Positions 1 through 7,559 of a stretch of 39,144 nt of DNA are shown in pieces. The notes beneath the pieces are model-generated. The model was given only the letters and a program-made list of their open reading frames with translations, had not been told where the DNA came from and ran no database searches. Positions within the stretch are counted from its first letter, which is position 1. The number at the start of each line of letters is the position of its first letter. The stretch covers positions 1-39,144 of the forward strand of contig CAZLLI010000020.1 of NCBI GenBank assembly GCA_964560355.1. The letters run 5' to 3'. Made by a program: the position numbers and the translations under genes. The stretch comes from JAKEHA01 sp964560355. Its GTDB lineage: Bacteria; Krumholzibacteriota; Krumholzibacteriia; WVZY01; JAKEHA01.

Positions 1-528
<528 letters not shown>

Positions 529-536
529 TGTTGCGA

Positions 537-1679
537 CTATGGCGTCGAGTAGCCGGTGGTCTCCCAACGACCGTTGTGCGACGATAAGAACGCAACAGCG
601 ACCACGAAACATCGACTTGGATCCGCGTCCGTCCCGGTCGCGAATGACAAGAGCACGGCCGCCGTACCGCCGCCCTTTGAAAACCCGACGCGTCCGAACA
701 CGATCATCGGCCCACCGCCATTGTCCCGCGACAAATGCATCGAATCGCTTGCGAGGCCACTGACGCTCCGGAGTGTGACAGCAGCGCGACGGTAGTCATC
801 GAGAGCCTCACGTTGCTCTCTTGAGACCCCAGGGATTGCTGGAAGCTTCGCCATTGGGATGGTCGTGAATCGTCCAACCGGAACCGAATCCGGTAGCGCA
901 CACCCTTCGAAGTGTCCTGCGCGAGCCTCACGAATTAGCTCTCGGTAGATGGCGAGCTCGTCCAGCGTTGCTATACCGACCACGCTGTCCGCCTGCAGCA
1001 GAGACCAACTCGCCGGCATCTGTTCGAACGCCGTTCGCACCTCACTGGTCGGCGTGAATAGCACTTCATTTTGATAAGGAAGGCCTTCGCGCGAGGACGT
1101 CCTCGTGTCGGTACATCCGATCTGTTCAACAAGTTTGGCGACTAGGTTGCGCTTGGCACTCGCGTTGGCGAACCGAAAGCCGCCATTGCGGCCGTACCGA
1201 AAATAAGCGCCCGCGAGATACGCGAGTTGGAGGGCGCGATCGCGGCCGCCGAGCTGAACCCACGACAAGCTCGCCGATTCCCCGCGCGTGTACGCGTCGG
1301 CCGGTTCCGCGCCAGGTTCGTAGATGTAGAACTGATTGACGAAATCGCGCATCTCCTTGGAATGGAACGACACCAGGCAATCTTGATACCATCGTGTTTC
1401 GACTTCGGAGCTAAGTCCCTGCTCGCGAGCTAGTCGATCCAAGTAGGCGCGAAAGACAAAAGCATTTACGTGTTCGTTGCAGTAGAAACGCTCGACGATG
1501 TCGGTTTCGTTGCGAAGATCGCGCCCGCCGTACTCATCCAGCATTCCCAAGACGAAGAACACGGTTTCGCCTTTGGAACCGCTCAGGTCGCTACGATGCT
1601 CCGCCGAGGACGACACGCGCGGAACTAGCAGCCACAGCACAACAGCCGACATCCGAACAACCCGGACCCGCATGGTCAT
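537..1679 (-). CDS. Unrecognised secreted protein, 380 aa
   Basis: I do not recognise a family. The protein has a basic N-terminus followed by a hydrophobic stretch ending near SSSA, read as a signal peptide of about 25 residues. The body is rich in aromatic and charged residues and holds scattered cysteines. The last 60 residues look like a beta-sandwich or NTF2-like tail (IVFGRVGFSKGGGTAAVL, then FLSSHNGRWETTGYS), as in secreted proteins that end with a kkkdGkW-type strand pair. Codon use is flatter than in its neighbours, with more AT-rich third positions, a hint of foreign origin. It starts 21 bases after the acs stop; a weak GGAG lies about 17 bases upstream of the first ATG, and a second in-frame ATG lies two codons further on. 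It sits between acs and the deacetylase but nothing in it suggests a metabolic role. Confidence 0.75.
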   Translation of the reverse strand: MTMRVRVVRMSAVVLWLLVPRVSSSAEHRSDLSGSKGETVFFVLGMLDEYGGRDLRNETDIVERFYCNEHVNAFVFRAYLDRLAREQGLSSEVETRWYQDCLVSFHSKEMRDFVNQFYIYEPGAEPADAYTRGESASLSWVQLGGRDRALQLAYLAGAYFRYGRNGGFRFANASAKRNLVAKLVEQIGCTDTRTSSREGLPYQNEVLFTPTSEVRTAFEQMPASWSLLQADSVVGIATLDELAIYRELIREARAGHFEGCALPDSVPVGRFTTIPMAKLPAIPGVSREQREALDDYRRAAVTLRSVSGLASDSMHLSRDNGGGPMIVFGRVGFSKGGGTAAVLLSFATGTDADPSRCFVVAVAFLSSHNGRWETTGYSTP

Positions 1680-1700
1680 GATCGGTTGGGGCCGCAGCTC

Positions 1701-3671
1701 CTAGTCCTCCTCGTACTGCACCTTCAACTTCTCGACCACGCTCGCGTCGGCGAGCGTGGTGACGTTGCCGAGCGCGCGGCCTTCGGCGACGTCGCGCAGG
1801 AGGCGTCGCATGATTTTGCCCGAGCGCGTCTTGGGCAGATCGCCCGCGAACACGATGCGGTCGGGGATCGCGAACTTCCCGATCTTCTTCACCACCCACT
1901 CCTTGAGTTCTTTCTCGAGCGATTCCGTCCCGCTGACGCCGTCGCGCAGACTCACGAACGCCACCAGCGCTTGGCCCTTGAGGTCGTGGGCGACGCCGAT
2001 CACGGCGGACTCGGCGACGCGCGGGTGTTCGACGAAGATGCTTTCCAATTCCGCGGTGCCGATGCGGTGCCCGGCGACGTTGACCACGTCGTCGACGCGC
2101 CCGACGATCCAGTAGTAACCGTCCTTGTCCTTGCGCGCGCCGTCGCCCGGGAAGTAGATGCGTTTGCCGGGCCACTTCGACCAGTAGGTTTGCTTATAGC
2201 GCTCGGGGTCGCCGTACACGCCGCGCAGCATTCCGGGCCACGGCTTGCGAATGGCGAGGTAGCCCGCGTCGACTTCCTTGCCGGCGTCGTTCAAGATCGC
2301 GGCGTCGATGCCGAAGAACGGGCGCGTCGCGCTGCCGGGCTTGGTGGACGTGACGCCGGGCAGCGGCGTGATGACGATCCCGCCGGTCTCGGTCTGCCAC
2401 CACGTGTCGACGATCGGGCACTTCTTCCCGCCGATGTGCTTCTGGTACCACATCCACGCTTCGGGATTGATGGGCTCGCCCACACTGCCGAGCAAACGCA
2501 GCGACGAGAGGTCGTACTTCGCCGGCCACTCGTCGCCCCATTTCATGAACGCGCGAATCGCGGTGGGCGCGGTGTAGAAGATGTTGACCTGGTAACGCTC
2601 GATCATCTGCCAGAAACGGCCGCGGTTGGGCCAGTCGGGCGCGCCTTCGTAGAGGAGGCACGTGGCGCCGTTCTGCAGCGGCCCGTACACGATGTACGAG
2701 TGCCCCGTCACCCACCCGATGTCGGCCGTGCACCAGAACATGTCGTCGGGCTTGAGATCGAACACGTACTTGGTCGTGATATACGCGAACACCATGTAGC
2801 CCGCGGTAGTGTGCATGATGCCCTTGGGCTTGCCGGTGGTACCGCTCGTGTACAACAAGAACAGCATGTCCTCGCTGTCCACCTTCTCGGGCGGACAATC
2901 GGCCGCAACGCCGTCGGTGATCTCGTGGTACCAGTGGTCGCGCCCGTCTCGCATGTGACACGGGAACGGATTGTCGGGATTGCGTCGCACGACCACGACC
3001 GACTTCACGCTGGGCGCATCGGCGAGCGCTTCGTCGACGATGTCTTTCAGAGGAAGGACTTTTCCACGACGCCAGCCGCCGTCGCCGGTGATCACGAGCT
3101 TGGCTTGGCAATCCTGCACGCGGTCGCGAATCGATTCGGCGGAAAAGCCGGCGAAGATCACGGTATGCACGGCGCCGATGCGCGCGCACGCGAGCATCGA
3201 GACGACGAGCTCGGGGGTCATGGGCAGATAGATGGCGACGCGGTCGCCCTTCTTGAGCCCGATCTTCCTGAGCGTATTGGCGAAGACACCGACTTCGCGC
3301 GCGAGGTCGCCGTAGGTGAGCACGCGGCGGTCGCCGGGTTCGCCTTCCCACACGATGGCGGCCTTGTGGCGCGTCGGAGAGTCGAGATGGCGGTCGAGGC
3401 AGTTGTACGAAAGGTTGGTCTTGCCGCCCACGAACCAGCGGTAGAAGGGCGCGTTCTTCTCGTCGAGCACGCGCGTCCATTTCTTGAACCAATGGAGCTC
3501 GCCCGCGACGCGCCCCCAGAACTTGCTCGGGTTCGCGATGCTCTCCTTATAGAGGCGGCGATATTCCGCTTCCGTGCCGATGTGCGCGTTCTTGCTGAAC
3601 GCCGCGGCTGGCTTGAAGCGGCGCGCCTCCTTCAACACGGTATCGAGCTGCTTCATGTCGATGCCTGGCAT
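1701..3671 (-). CDS. acs: Acetyl-coenzyme A synthetase (AMP-forming)
   Basis: This enzyme activates acetate to acetyl-CoA through acetyl-AMP in the cytoplasm. The 656-residue product matches the family length of about 650. It has the Acs N-terminal region (FWGRVAGELHWFKKW), the P-loop YTSGTTGKPKG near residues 273-283, WWQTETGG near 421-428, the hinge and C-terminal region YFPGDGARKDKDGYYWIVGR, and PKTRSGKIMRR, whose K619 is the lysine that is reversibly acetylated in characterised Acs enzymes. The frame stays open to an ATG at 3782, but I chose the ATG at 3671. It has AAAGGAG 11 bases upstream, gives the usual family N-terminus, and avoids overlap with the divergent transporter. A deacetylase of the HDAC family is encoded two genes downstream on the same strand, consistent with control by lysine acetylation. 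Confidence 0.97.
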   Translation of the reverse strand: MPGIDMKQLDTVLKEARRFKPAAAFSKNAHIGTEAEYRRLYKESIANPSKFWGRVAGELHWFKKWTRVLDEKNAPFYRWFVGGKTNLSYNCLDRHLDSPTRHKAAIVWEGEPGDRRVLTYGDLAREVGVFANTLRKIGLKKGDRVAIYLPMTPELVVSMLACARIGAVHTVIFAGFSAESIRDRVQDCQAKLVITGDGGWRRGKVLPLKDIVDEALADAPSVKSVVVVRRNPDNPFPCHMRDGRDHWYHEITDGVAADCPPEKVDSEDMLFLLYTSGTTGKPKGIMHTTAGYMVFAYITTKYVFDLKPDDMFWCTADIGWVTGHSYIVYGPLQNGATCLLYEGAPDWPNRGRFWQMIERYQVNIFYTAPTAIRAFMKWGDEWPAKYDLSSLRLLGSVGEPINPEAWMWYQKHIGGKKCPIVDTWWQTETGGIVITPLPGVTSTKPGSATRPFFGIDAAILNDAGKEVDAGYLAIRKPWPGMLRGVYGDPERYKQTYWSKWPGKRIYFPGDGARKDKDGYYWIVGRVDDVVNVAGHRIGTAELESIFVEHPRVAESAVIGVAHDLKGQALVAFVSLRDGVSGTESLEKELKEWVVKKIGKFAIPDRIVFAGDLPKTRSGKIMRRLLRDVAEGRALGNVTTLADASVVEKLKVQYEED

Positions 3672-3717
3672 ATCCCGCGCGACTCCTTTCGCTTGCATTG
3701 TCGACGCAACCCGGTCT

Positions 3718-3746
3718 AGTCTAGCGAACGTCGCCACACCAACCAA
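3718..3746 (-). promoter_or_regulatory. Candidate promoter of acs
   Basis: On the minus strand TTGGTT (3746-3741) and TAGACT (3723-3718) are separated by 17 bases. The predicted transcription start is near 3711, giving a leader of about 40 bases that carries the AAAGGAG site. The same TAGACT hexamer is found at the candidate promoters before the subtilisin gene and before apbE, which supports a house -10 consensus. Confidence 0.4.
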
Positions 3747-3773
3747 CGCCGAATTTTCAAGGCGACACTCGGC

Positions 3774-5036
3774 ATGCACCAACGAATCGATCGATCGGCC
3801 CGTGCGTGGGCCTTCTACGACTGGGCGAACTCCGCCTTCTCGACCACCGTGATGGCGGGCTTCTTCCCCATCTTGTTCAAGCAGTACTGGAGCGCCGGCG
3901 TCGACGCGGCGGAGTCGTCCTACCGGCTCGGCGTCGCGAATTCGATCTCGAGTCTCATCATCGCACTCGTCGCCCCCGCGTTGGGTGCCGTGGCCGACGC
4001 GGGCGGGTCACGCAAGCGCTTCCTGCTCGTGAGCGCGACCGTCGGCATCGCCGCCACGGCGGCGCTGTTCTGGATCGGCAGCGACTCCTGGACCGCCGCG
4101 GCGGTGGTGTACGTGATCGCGGTGCTCGGCTTTTCCGCTTCGATGATCTTCTACGACGCGCTCCTCATCGACGTGTCCACGCCGGACACGTCGGACTACG
4201 TGTCGTCGTACGGTTTCGCGCTCGGTTACTTGGGCGGCGGGCTCTTGTTCGCCTTCAACATCGTGATGTATCGCATGCCGGAACGATTCGGCATCGTCGA
4301 CAGCACGGCGGCCGCGCGCTGGTCGTTTCTCACCGTGGCGGCGTGGTGGGCGATATTCTCGATTCCGCTGGCGCGGGTGGTGCGGGAACGGGTGTCCGCG
4401 GCGGCGACTCGTCCGCGCGGCGCGACCCGACTCGGCTTGCGCGCATTCATCGACACCTTTCAACACTTGCGCCGCTACCGCGTCGTGTTCTTGTTTCTCG
4501 TCGGCTACTGGTTCTACATCGACGGCGTCAGCACCATCGTGCGCATGGGCATCGACTATGGATTGTCGCTGGGATTTTCCGCGAGCACGTTGATCGTGGC
4601 CTTGCTCATGATTCAGTTCGTCGGCGTCCCGGCGACGATTGCGTTCGGTAGAATGGCGGAGCGTATCGGCGCGCGCTCGGGTATCATGGTCGCCATCGTG
4701 TTCTACGCCTTGATTTGCGTCTGGGGCTATCGCATGCAACAGGCGTGGGAGTTCTTCGTGTTGGCGGGTGCGATCGGGCTCGCGCAAGGGGGCATCAACA
4801 GCCTGAGCCGGTCGTTCTACTCGCGCCTGATCCCGGCCGACGAGTCGGCCCAGTTCTTCGGGTACTACAATACGATCGGCCGCTTCTCCGCCGTCCTGGG
4901 GCCGTGGGTGATGGGGTACGTGAGCCTCGCGACCGGCAATCCGAGGCTCTCGATTCTGGCCCTTATCCTCTTCTTCATCGTGGGGGCCGCATTTCTGATG
5001 CGGGTGCCGGCCCGCCCCTCGGAGGGAACGTCGTGA
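3774..5036 (+). CDS. UMF1/Atg22-type MFS transporter
   Basis: This is a 420-residue polytopic membrane protein with about 12 hydrophobic helices. The N-terminus ARAWAFYDWANSAFSTTV is the hallmark of the UMF1 family (bacterial relatives of the vacuolar effluxer Atg22), and QGGINSLSRSFYSRLIP in the second half is also typical. Family members are thought to export small metabolites such as amino acids, but bacterial substrates are mostly unknown. A weak AAGGCG lies upstream of the ATG. The stop codon overlaps the GTG start of pdxH (GTGA), so the two genes are translationally coupled; this could point to a link with vitamin B6 or amino-acid metabolism, but that is only inference. Confidence 0.92.
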   Translation: MHQRIDRSARAWAFYDWANSAFSTTVMAGFFPILFKQYWSAGVDAAESSYRLGVANSISSLIIALVAPALGAVADAGGSRKRFLLVSATVGIAATAALFWIGSDSWTAAAVVYVIAVLGFSASMIFYDALLIDVSTPDTSDYVSSYGFALGYLGGGLLFAFNIVMYRMPERFGIVDSTAAARWSFLTVAAWWAIFSIPLARVVRERVSAAATRPRGATRLGLRAFIDTFQHLRRYRVVFLFLVGYWFYIDGVSTIVRMGIDYGLSLGFSASTLIVALLMIQFVGVPATIAFGRMAERIGARSGIMVAIVFYALICVWGYRMQQAWEFFVLAGAIGLAQGGINSLSRSFYSRLIPADESAQFFGYYNTIGRFSAVLGPWVMGYVSLATGNPRLSILALILFFIVGAAFLMRVPARPSEGTS

Positions 5037-5611
5037 TCGAGCTTCGTGATTTGATCGACCGCTTCAACCGTGAGATGGCGAAGGCGGCGTCGGCCGGGGT
5101 CTACGAACCGACCGCCGCCTCGCTCGCGACCGTGGCGGCGCGGCCGTCGGTCCGCATGGTCCTTCTCAAGGGCGCCGACCCCCGCGGCTTCGTGGTCTAC
5201 ACCAACCTCGAGAGCCGCAAGGGCCATGAGCTCGCGGCTAACGCGTGGGCGGCCTTGTGCTTCTGGTGGGGGCCGATTCACACCCAGGTCCGGGTCGAAG
5301 GGCGGGTCGAGCTCGTCACGCCGGCCGAAGCCGACGCCTACTTCGCCTCCCGACCGCGGGCCAAGCAGGTTGCCGCCTGGGCGTCGCACCAGAGCCGGCC
5401 GCTCGCATCCCGCGACGAGCTCTTCGACCGGGTGGCCAAGCTGGAGGACCAGTACCGAGGCAAGCAGATCCCACGACCCGCGCATTGGACCGGGGTCCGG
5501 GTGGTTCCCGACCGGATCGAGTATTGGTACGGGCACGAGGACCGGCTCCACGAGCGCTTCGAGTACCGGCTCGAACACGGGGAGTGGATCGAAAGAATTC
5601 TCGCTCCCTGA
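5033..5611 (+). CDS. pdxH: Pyridoxine/pyridoxamine 5'-phosphate oxidase
   Basis: This FMN enzyme oxidises PNP or PMP to pyridoxal 5'-phosphate, the last step of B6 synthesis and salvage. The 192-residue protein shows the FMN-binding strand RMVLLK (residues 41-46), YTNLESRKGHEL, QVRVEGRVE, RPAHWTG, EYWYGHEDRLHERF and the C-terminal ERILAP, a variant of the usual RLAP ending. It is slightly shorter than the 210-220 residue family norm, the loss being at the N-terminus. The GTG start at 5033 overlaps the transporter stop and has GGAGG 8 bases upstream. Arginine is written mainly as CGG here, whereas neighbouring genes prefer CGC; the end of the transporter gene shares this habit. Confidence 0.95.
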   Translation: MIELRDLIDRFNREMAKAASAGVYEPTAASLATVAARPSVRMVLLKGADPRGFVVYTNLESRKGHELAANAWAALCFWWGPIHTQVRVEGRVELVTPAEADAYFASRPRAKQVAAWASHQSRPLASRDELFDRVAKLEDQYRGKQIPRPAHWTGVRVVPDRIEYWYGHEDRLHERFEYRLEHGEWIERILAP

Positions 5612-5633
5612 CCCATCTGGACGAAGGTTTCCT

Positions 5634-5663
5634 TTGCGCGCCCGCGGGGGCCTCTGCTAAAAT
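5634..5663 (+). promoter_or_regulatory. Candidate sigma-70-type promoter
   Basis: TTGCGC at 5634-5639 and TAAAAT at 5658-5663 are separated by 18 bases, and TGC precedes the -10 box (extended -10). This would give a leader of about 90 bases before the TTG start at 5762. Confidence 0.5.
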
Positions 5664-5681
5664 TCTTGCATCCCACCAGTT

Positions 5682-5707
5682 CCGGGCCTGAGCCCCAGTC
5701 GGCCCGG
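5682..5707 (+). promoter_or_regulatory. Leader hairpin upstream of the small FlgD-fold gene
   Basis: CCGGGCC and GGCCCGG form a perfect 7-bp stem with a 12-base loop inside the predicted 5' leader. There is no U-tract, so it is not a normal terminator. It may stabilise the mRNA or regulate translation. I could not match it to a known riboswitch. Confidence 0.3.
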
Positions 5708-5761
5708 TGGAGTGATGAGGCAGAAAGTAATCGGTCATTGCCGAGACGGAGGACTTTCATC

Positions 5762-6202
5762 TTGAGCATCCGCATCCGCACCGCGCTACTGGTGACTCTA
5801 TGCGCGTGTGCGGCAGTTGGTACGGCTGGGCAAGCCCGTGCCTTCTCGCTGCATCGTATCGCCGCGGCCCTCGACGTGAGCCGCGTCGCCGCCGCGAATC
5901 CGGCCGATAGCGGCCCCGTGACCGCCTCCCACCACGCCCTGACTCCCGCTGCCGCCGAGTTGAACGCGCCCAGCACCGAGATCGAAGTGCGCGTGCCCGT
6001 CGAGTGCGACGTCGAGATTCAAGTCGTCGACGAAGCCGGCACTCGCGTAACCGGCGCTCGCGTGCACATGCCGGCGGGCGTGCAGAAGCTCGGCTTCTGC
6101 GGTCGCGACGCGCACGGCAACGCGCTCCCCAACGGCGTCTACTATTACAACGTGATCGTCGGCGACGACGTCAGCACGACGCGCATCACGATCGCTCGCT
6201 AG
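5762..6202 (+). CDS. Small exported protein with FlgD-like Ig fold
   Basis: The 146-residue product starts at a TTG with GGAGGA 8 bases upstream. A longer ATG start at 5666 would put about 32 charged residues before the signal peptide, so I reject it. Residues 1-26 are a signal peptide ending at QARA. The last 75 residues (RVPVECDVEIQVVDEAGTRV, then FCGRDAHGNALPNGVYYYNV) have the FlgD-like Ig pattern seen in the C-terminal sorting domains of this window, but the usual NPFNP entry motif is missing and the final strand ends TTRITIAR. It is a near stand-alone version of that domain, a candidate adaptor or small surface protein. A strong terminator follows and a good promoter precedes, so it is probably monocistronic. 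Confidence 0.8.
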   Translation: MSIRIRTALLVTLCACAAVGTAGQARAFSLHRIAAALDVSRVAAANPADSGPVTASHHALTPAAAELNAPSTEIEVRVPVECDVEIQVVDEAGTRVTGARVHMPAGVQKLGFCGRDAHGNALPNGVYYYNVIVGDDVSTTRITIAR

Positions 6203-6225
6203 GCGATTCTCTAGAGATTTCAACT

Positions 6226-6254
6226 AAACGGCGGCACTCGTGCCGCCGTTTTTG
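6226..6254 (+). terminator. Rho-independent terminator
   Basis: AACGGCGGCAC and GTGCCGCCGTT form an 11-bp inverted repeat around a 2-base centre, preceded by A residues and followed by TTT. It follows the small FlgD-fold gene by 24 bases. The A-rich flank on the other side would let it work in both directions. Confidence 0.85.
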
Positions 6255-6268
6255 TACCATCCCCGGTC

Positions 6269-7501
6269 ATGCAGGACGAGGGCGACATCGTCGTGGTCGG
6301 CGCGGGCGCGGCGGGGTTGATGGCCGCCATCTCGGCGCGCCGCGCCCATCCGGCGCGCCGCGTGCTCGTCTTGGACGGCGCGAAGAAACTCGGCGCCAAG
6401 ATCCTCATCGCGGGCGGCGGGCGCTGCAACGTCACCCACCACCACGTCGACGAGAGCGCGTTCGCCGGTTCGACGCGCCCCGCCATCCGCAAGGTGCTGG
6501 GGCGCTTCGACGTCGCGAAGACGGTCGCGTTCTTCGGCGAGATCGGCGTCGAGCTCAAGCGCGAAGACACCGGCAAACTCTTCCCCACCACCGACGACGC
6601 GCGCACGGTCTTGAACGCGCTCCTTACCGAGGCGCGCACTCGTGGAGTCGAAATCCGGCACCCGCGCCGGGTGAACTCAATCGCGCGACAGCGCGACCAA
6701 TTCGTCGTCTCGGCGGGGAGCGACACGGTGCGGGCCACGCGCGTCGTGATGGCGACCGGCGGCAAGAGCATCCCCAAATCAGGCTCCGACGGGTTCGGTT
6801 ACCAGCTCGTGAAGGCACTCGGCCACTCGATCACTCCCGTGGTAACGCCGGGTCTCGTGCCGTTGCTGTTGCCGCGCGATCACTTCCTGTGCGCGCTCGC
6901 GGGCGTCACCCTCGACGCCACCATCGAGCTTCGCGGCGCGACCGGGAAGCGCTTGGTGTCGTTCACGAATTCCACGCTGCTCACGCACTTTGGTCTCTCC
7001 GGCCCGTCTGTGCTCGACATCAGCCGCTACTATTTGCAGGCGGTCGCGGCGGGCGAGAAGGTGGCGCTGTTCGCGAACTGGCTCCCCGGCGTCGACGCCG
7101 AGGCGCTCGACCGCGAGCTGCAACCGCTGCGCGGGAAGTCGGTGGGCGGATTCCTGCGCGAGCGTTTGCCCGAGCGACTCGCGCGCGCGCTGTGCGAGCA
7201 CGCGGGCGTCGACCCCGCCACGCGCGGCGAAGAAATGCGCCGCGACCAACGACGCGCGGTCGCCACCGCCGTGTGCAACCTCGCGCTCCCCGTGACCGGC
7301 GACCGCGGCTACACCTTCGCGGAAGTCACCGCGGGCGGCGTGCCCCTCTCCGAACTCCACCTCGACACGATGGAGTCGCGCGTATGTCCCGGCCTCTATC
7401 TGTGCGGCGAAATCTGCGACGTCGACGGGCGCATCGGCGGGTTCAACTTCCAGTGGGCCTGGTCGAGCGGGTTCGTAGCGGGAACGGCGGCGGCGGAGTA
7501 G
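6269..7501 (+). CDS. BaiN/HI0933-family FAD-dependent oxidoreductase
   Basis: This 410-residue cytoplasmic flavoprotein has the dinucleotide-binding motif VVVGAGAAGLMAA at residues 8-20, the family signature GAKILIAGGGRCNVTH at 42-57, MATGGKSIPKSGSDGFGY in the middle, and the C-terminal FAD motif YLCGEICDVDGRIGGFN. Members of the group have been annotated as aminoacetone oxidases, and BaiN acts in bile-acid dehydroxylation, but for most of them the substrate is not known. The length is normal. No Shine-Dalgarno sequence is visible before the ATG, and a TACCAT hexamer lies 8 bases upstream, so a leaderless message is possible. It is separated from the preceding gene by a terminator. Confidence 0.93.
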   Translation: MQDEGDIVVVGAGAAGLMAAISARRAHPARRVLVLDGAKKLGAKILIAGGGRCNVTHHHVDESAFAGSTRPAIRKVLGRFDVAKTVAFFGEIGVELKREDTGKLFPTTDDARTVLNALLTEARTRGVEIRHPRRVNSIARQRDQFVVSAGSDTVRATRVVMATGGKSIPKSGSDGFGYQLVKALGHSITPVVTPGLVPLLLPRDHFLCALAGVTLDATIELRGATGKRLVSFTNSTLLTHFGLSGPSVLDISRYYLQAVAAGEKVALFANWLPGVDAEALDRELQPLRGKSVGGFLRERLPERLARALCEHAGVDPATRGEEMRRDQRRAVATAVCNLALPVTGDRGYTFAEVTAGGVPLSELHLDTMESRVCPGLYLCGEICDVDGRIGGFNFQWAWSSGFVAGTAAAE

Positions 7502-7559
7502 TTTCCGTTGTGATCGATGGGCTCCTCGCTTGTCTAATCAGGGCCAAGGAGGAACCCAC

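Noticed and set aside
1686..3719. Plus-strand open frame of about 680 codons opposite acs
   Set aside because: Antisense shadow of a clear acetyl-CoA synthetase gene.
3672..3782. Longer start of acs at 3782
   Set aside because: It would overlap the divergent transporter start and the candidate promoter, and the extra 37 residues are unlike the family N-terminus.
5664..5761. Possible c-di-GMP (GEMM) or other riboswitch in the leader of the small FlgD-fold gene
   Set aside because: A hairpin is present, but none of the conserved GEMM core sequences or other aptamer motifs I know can be found.
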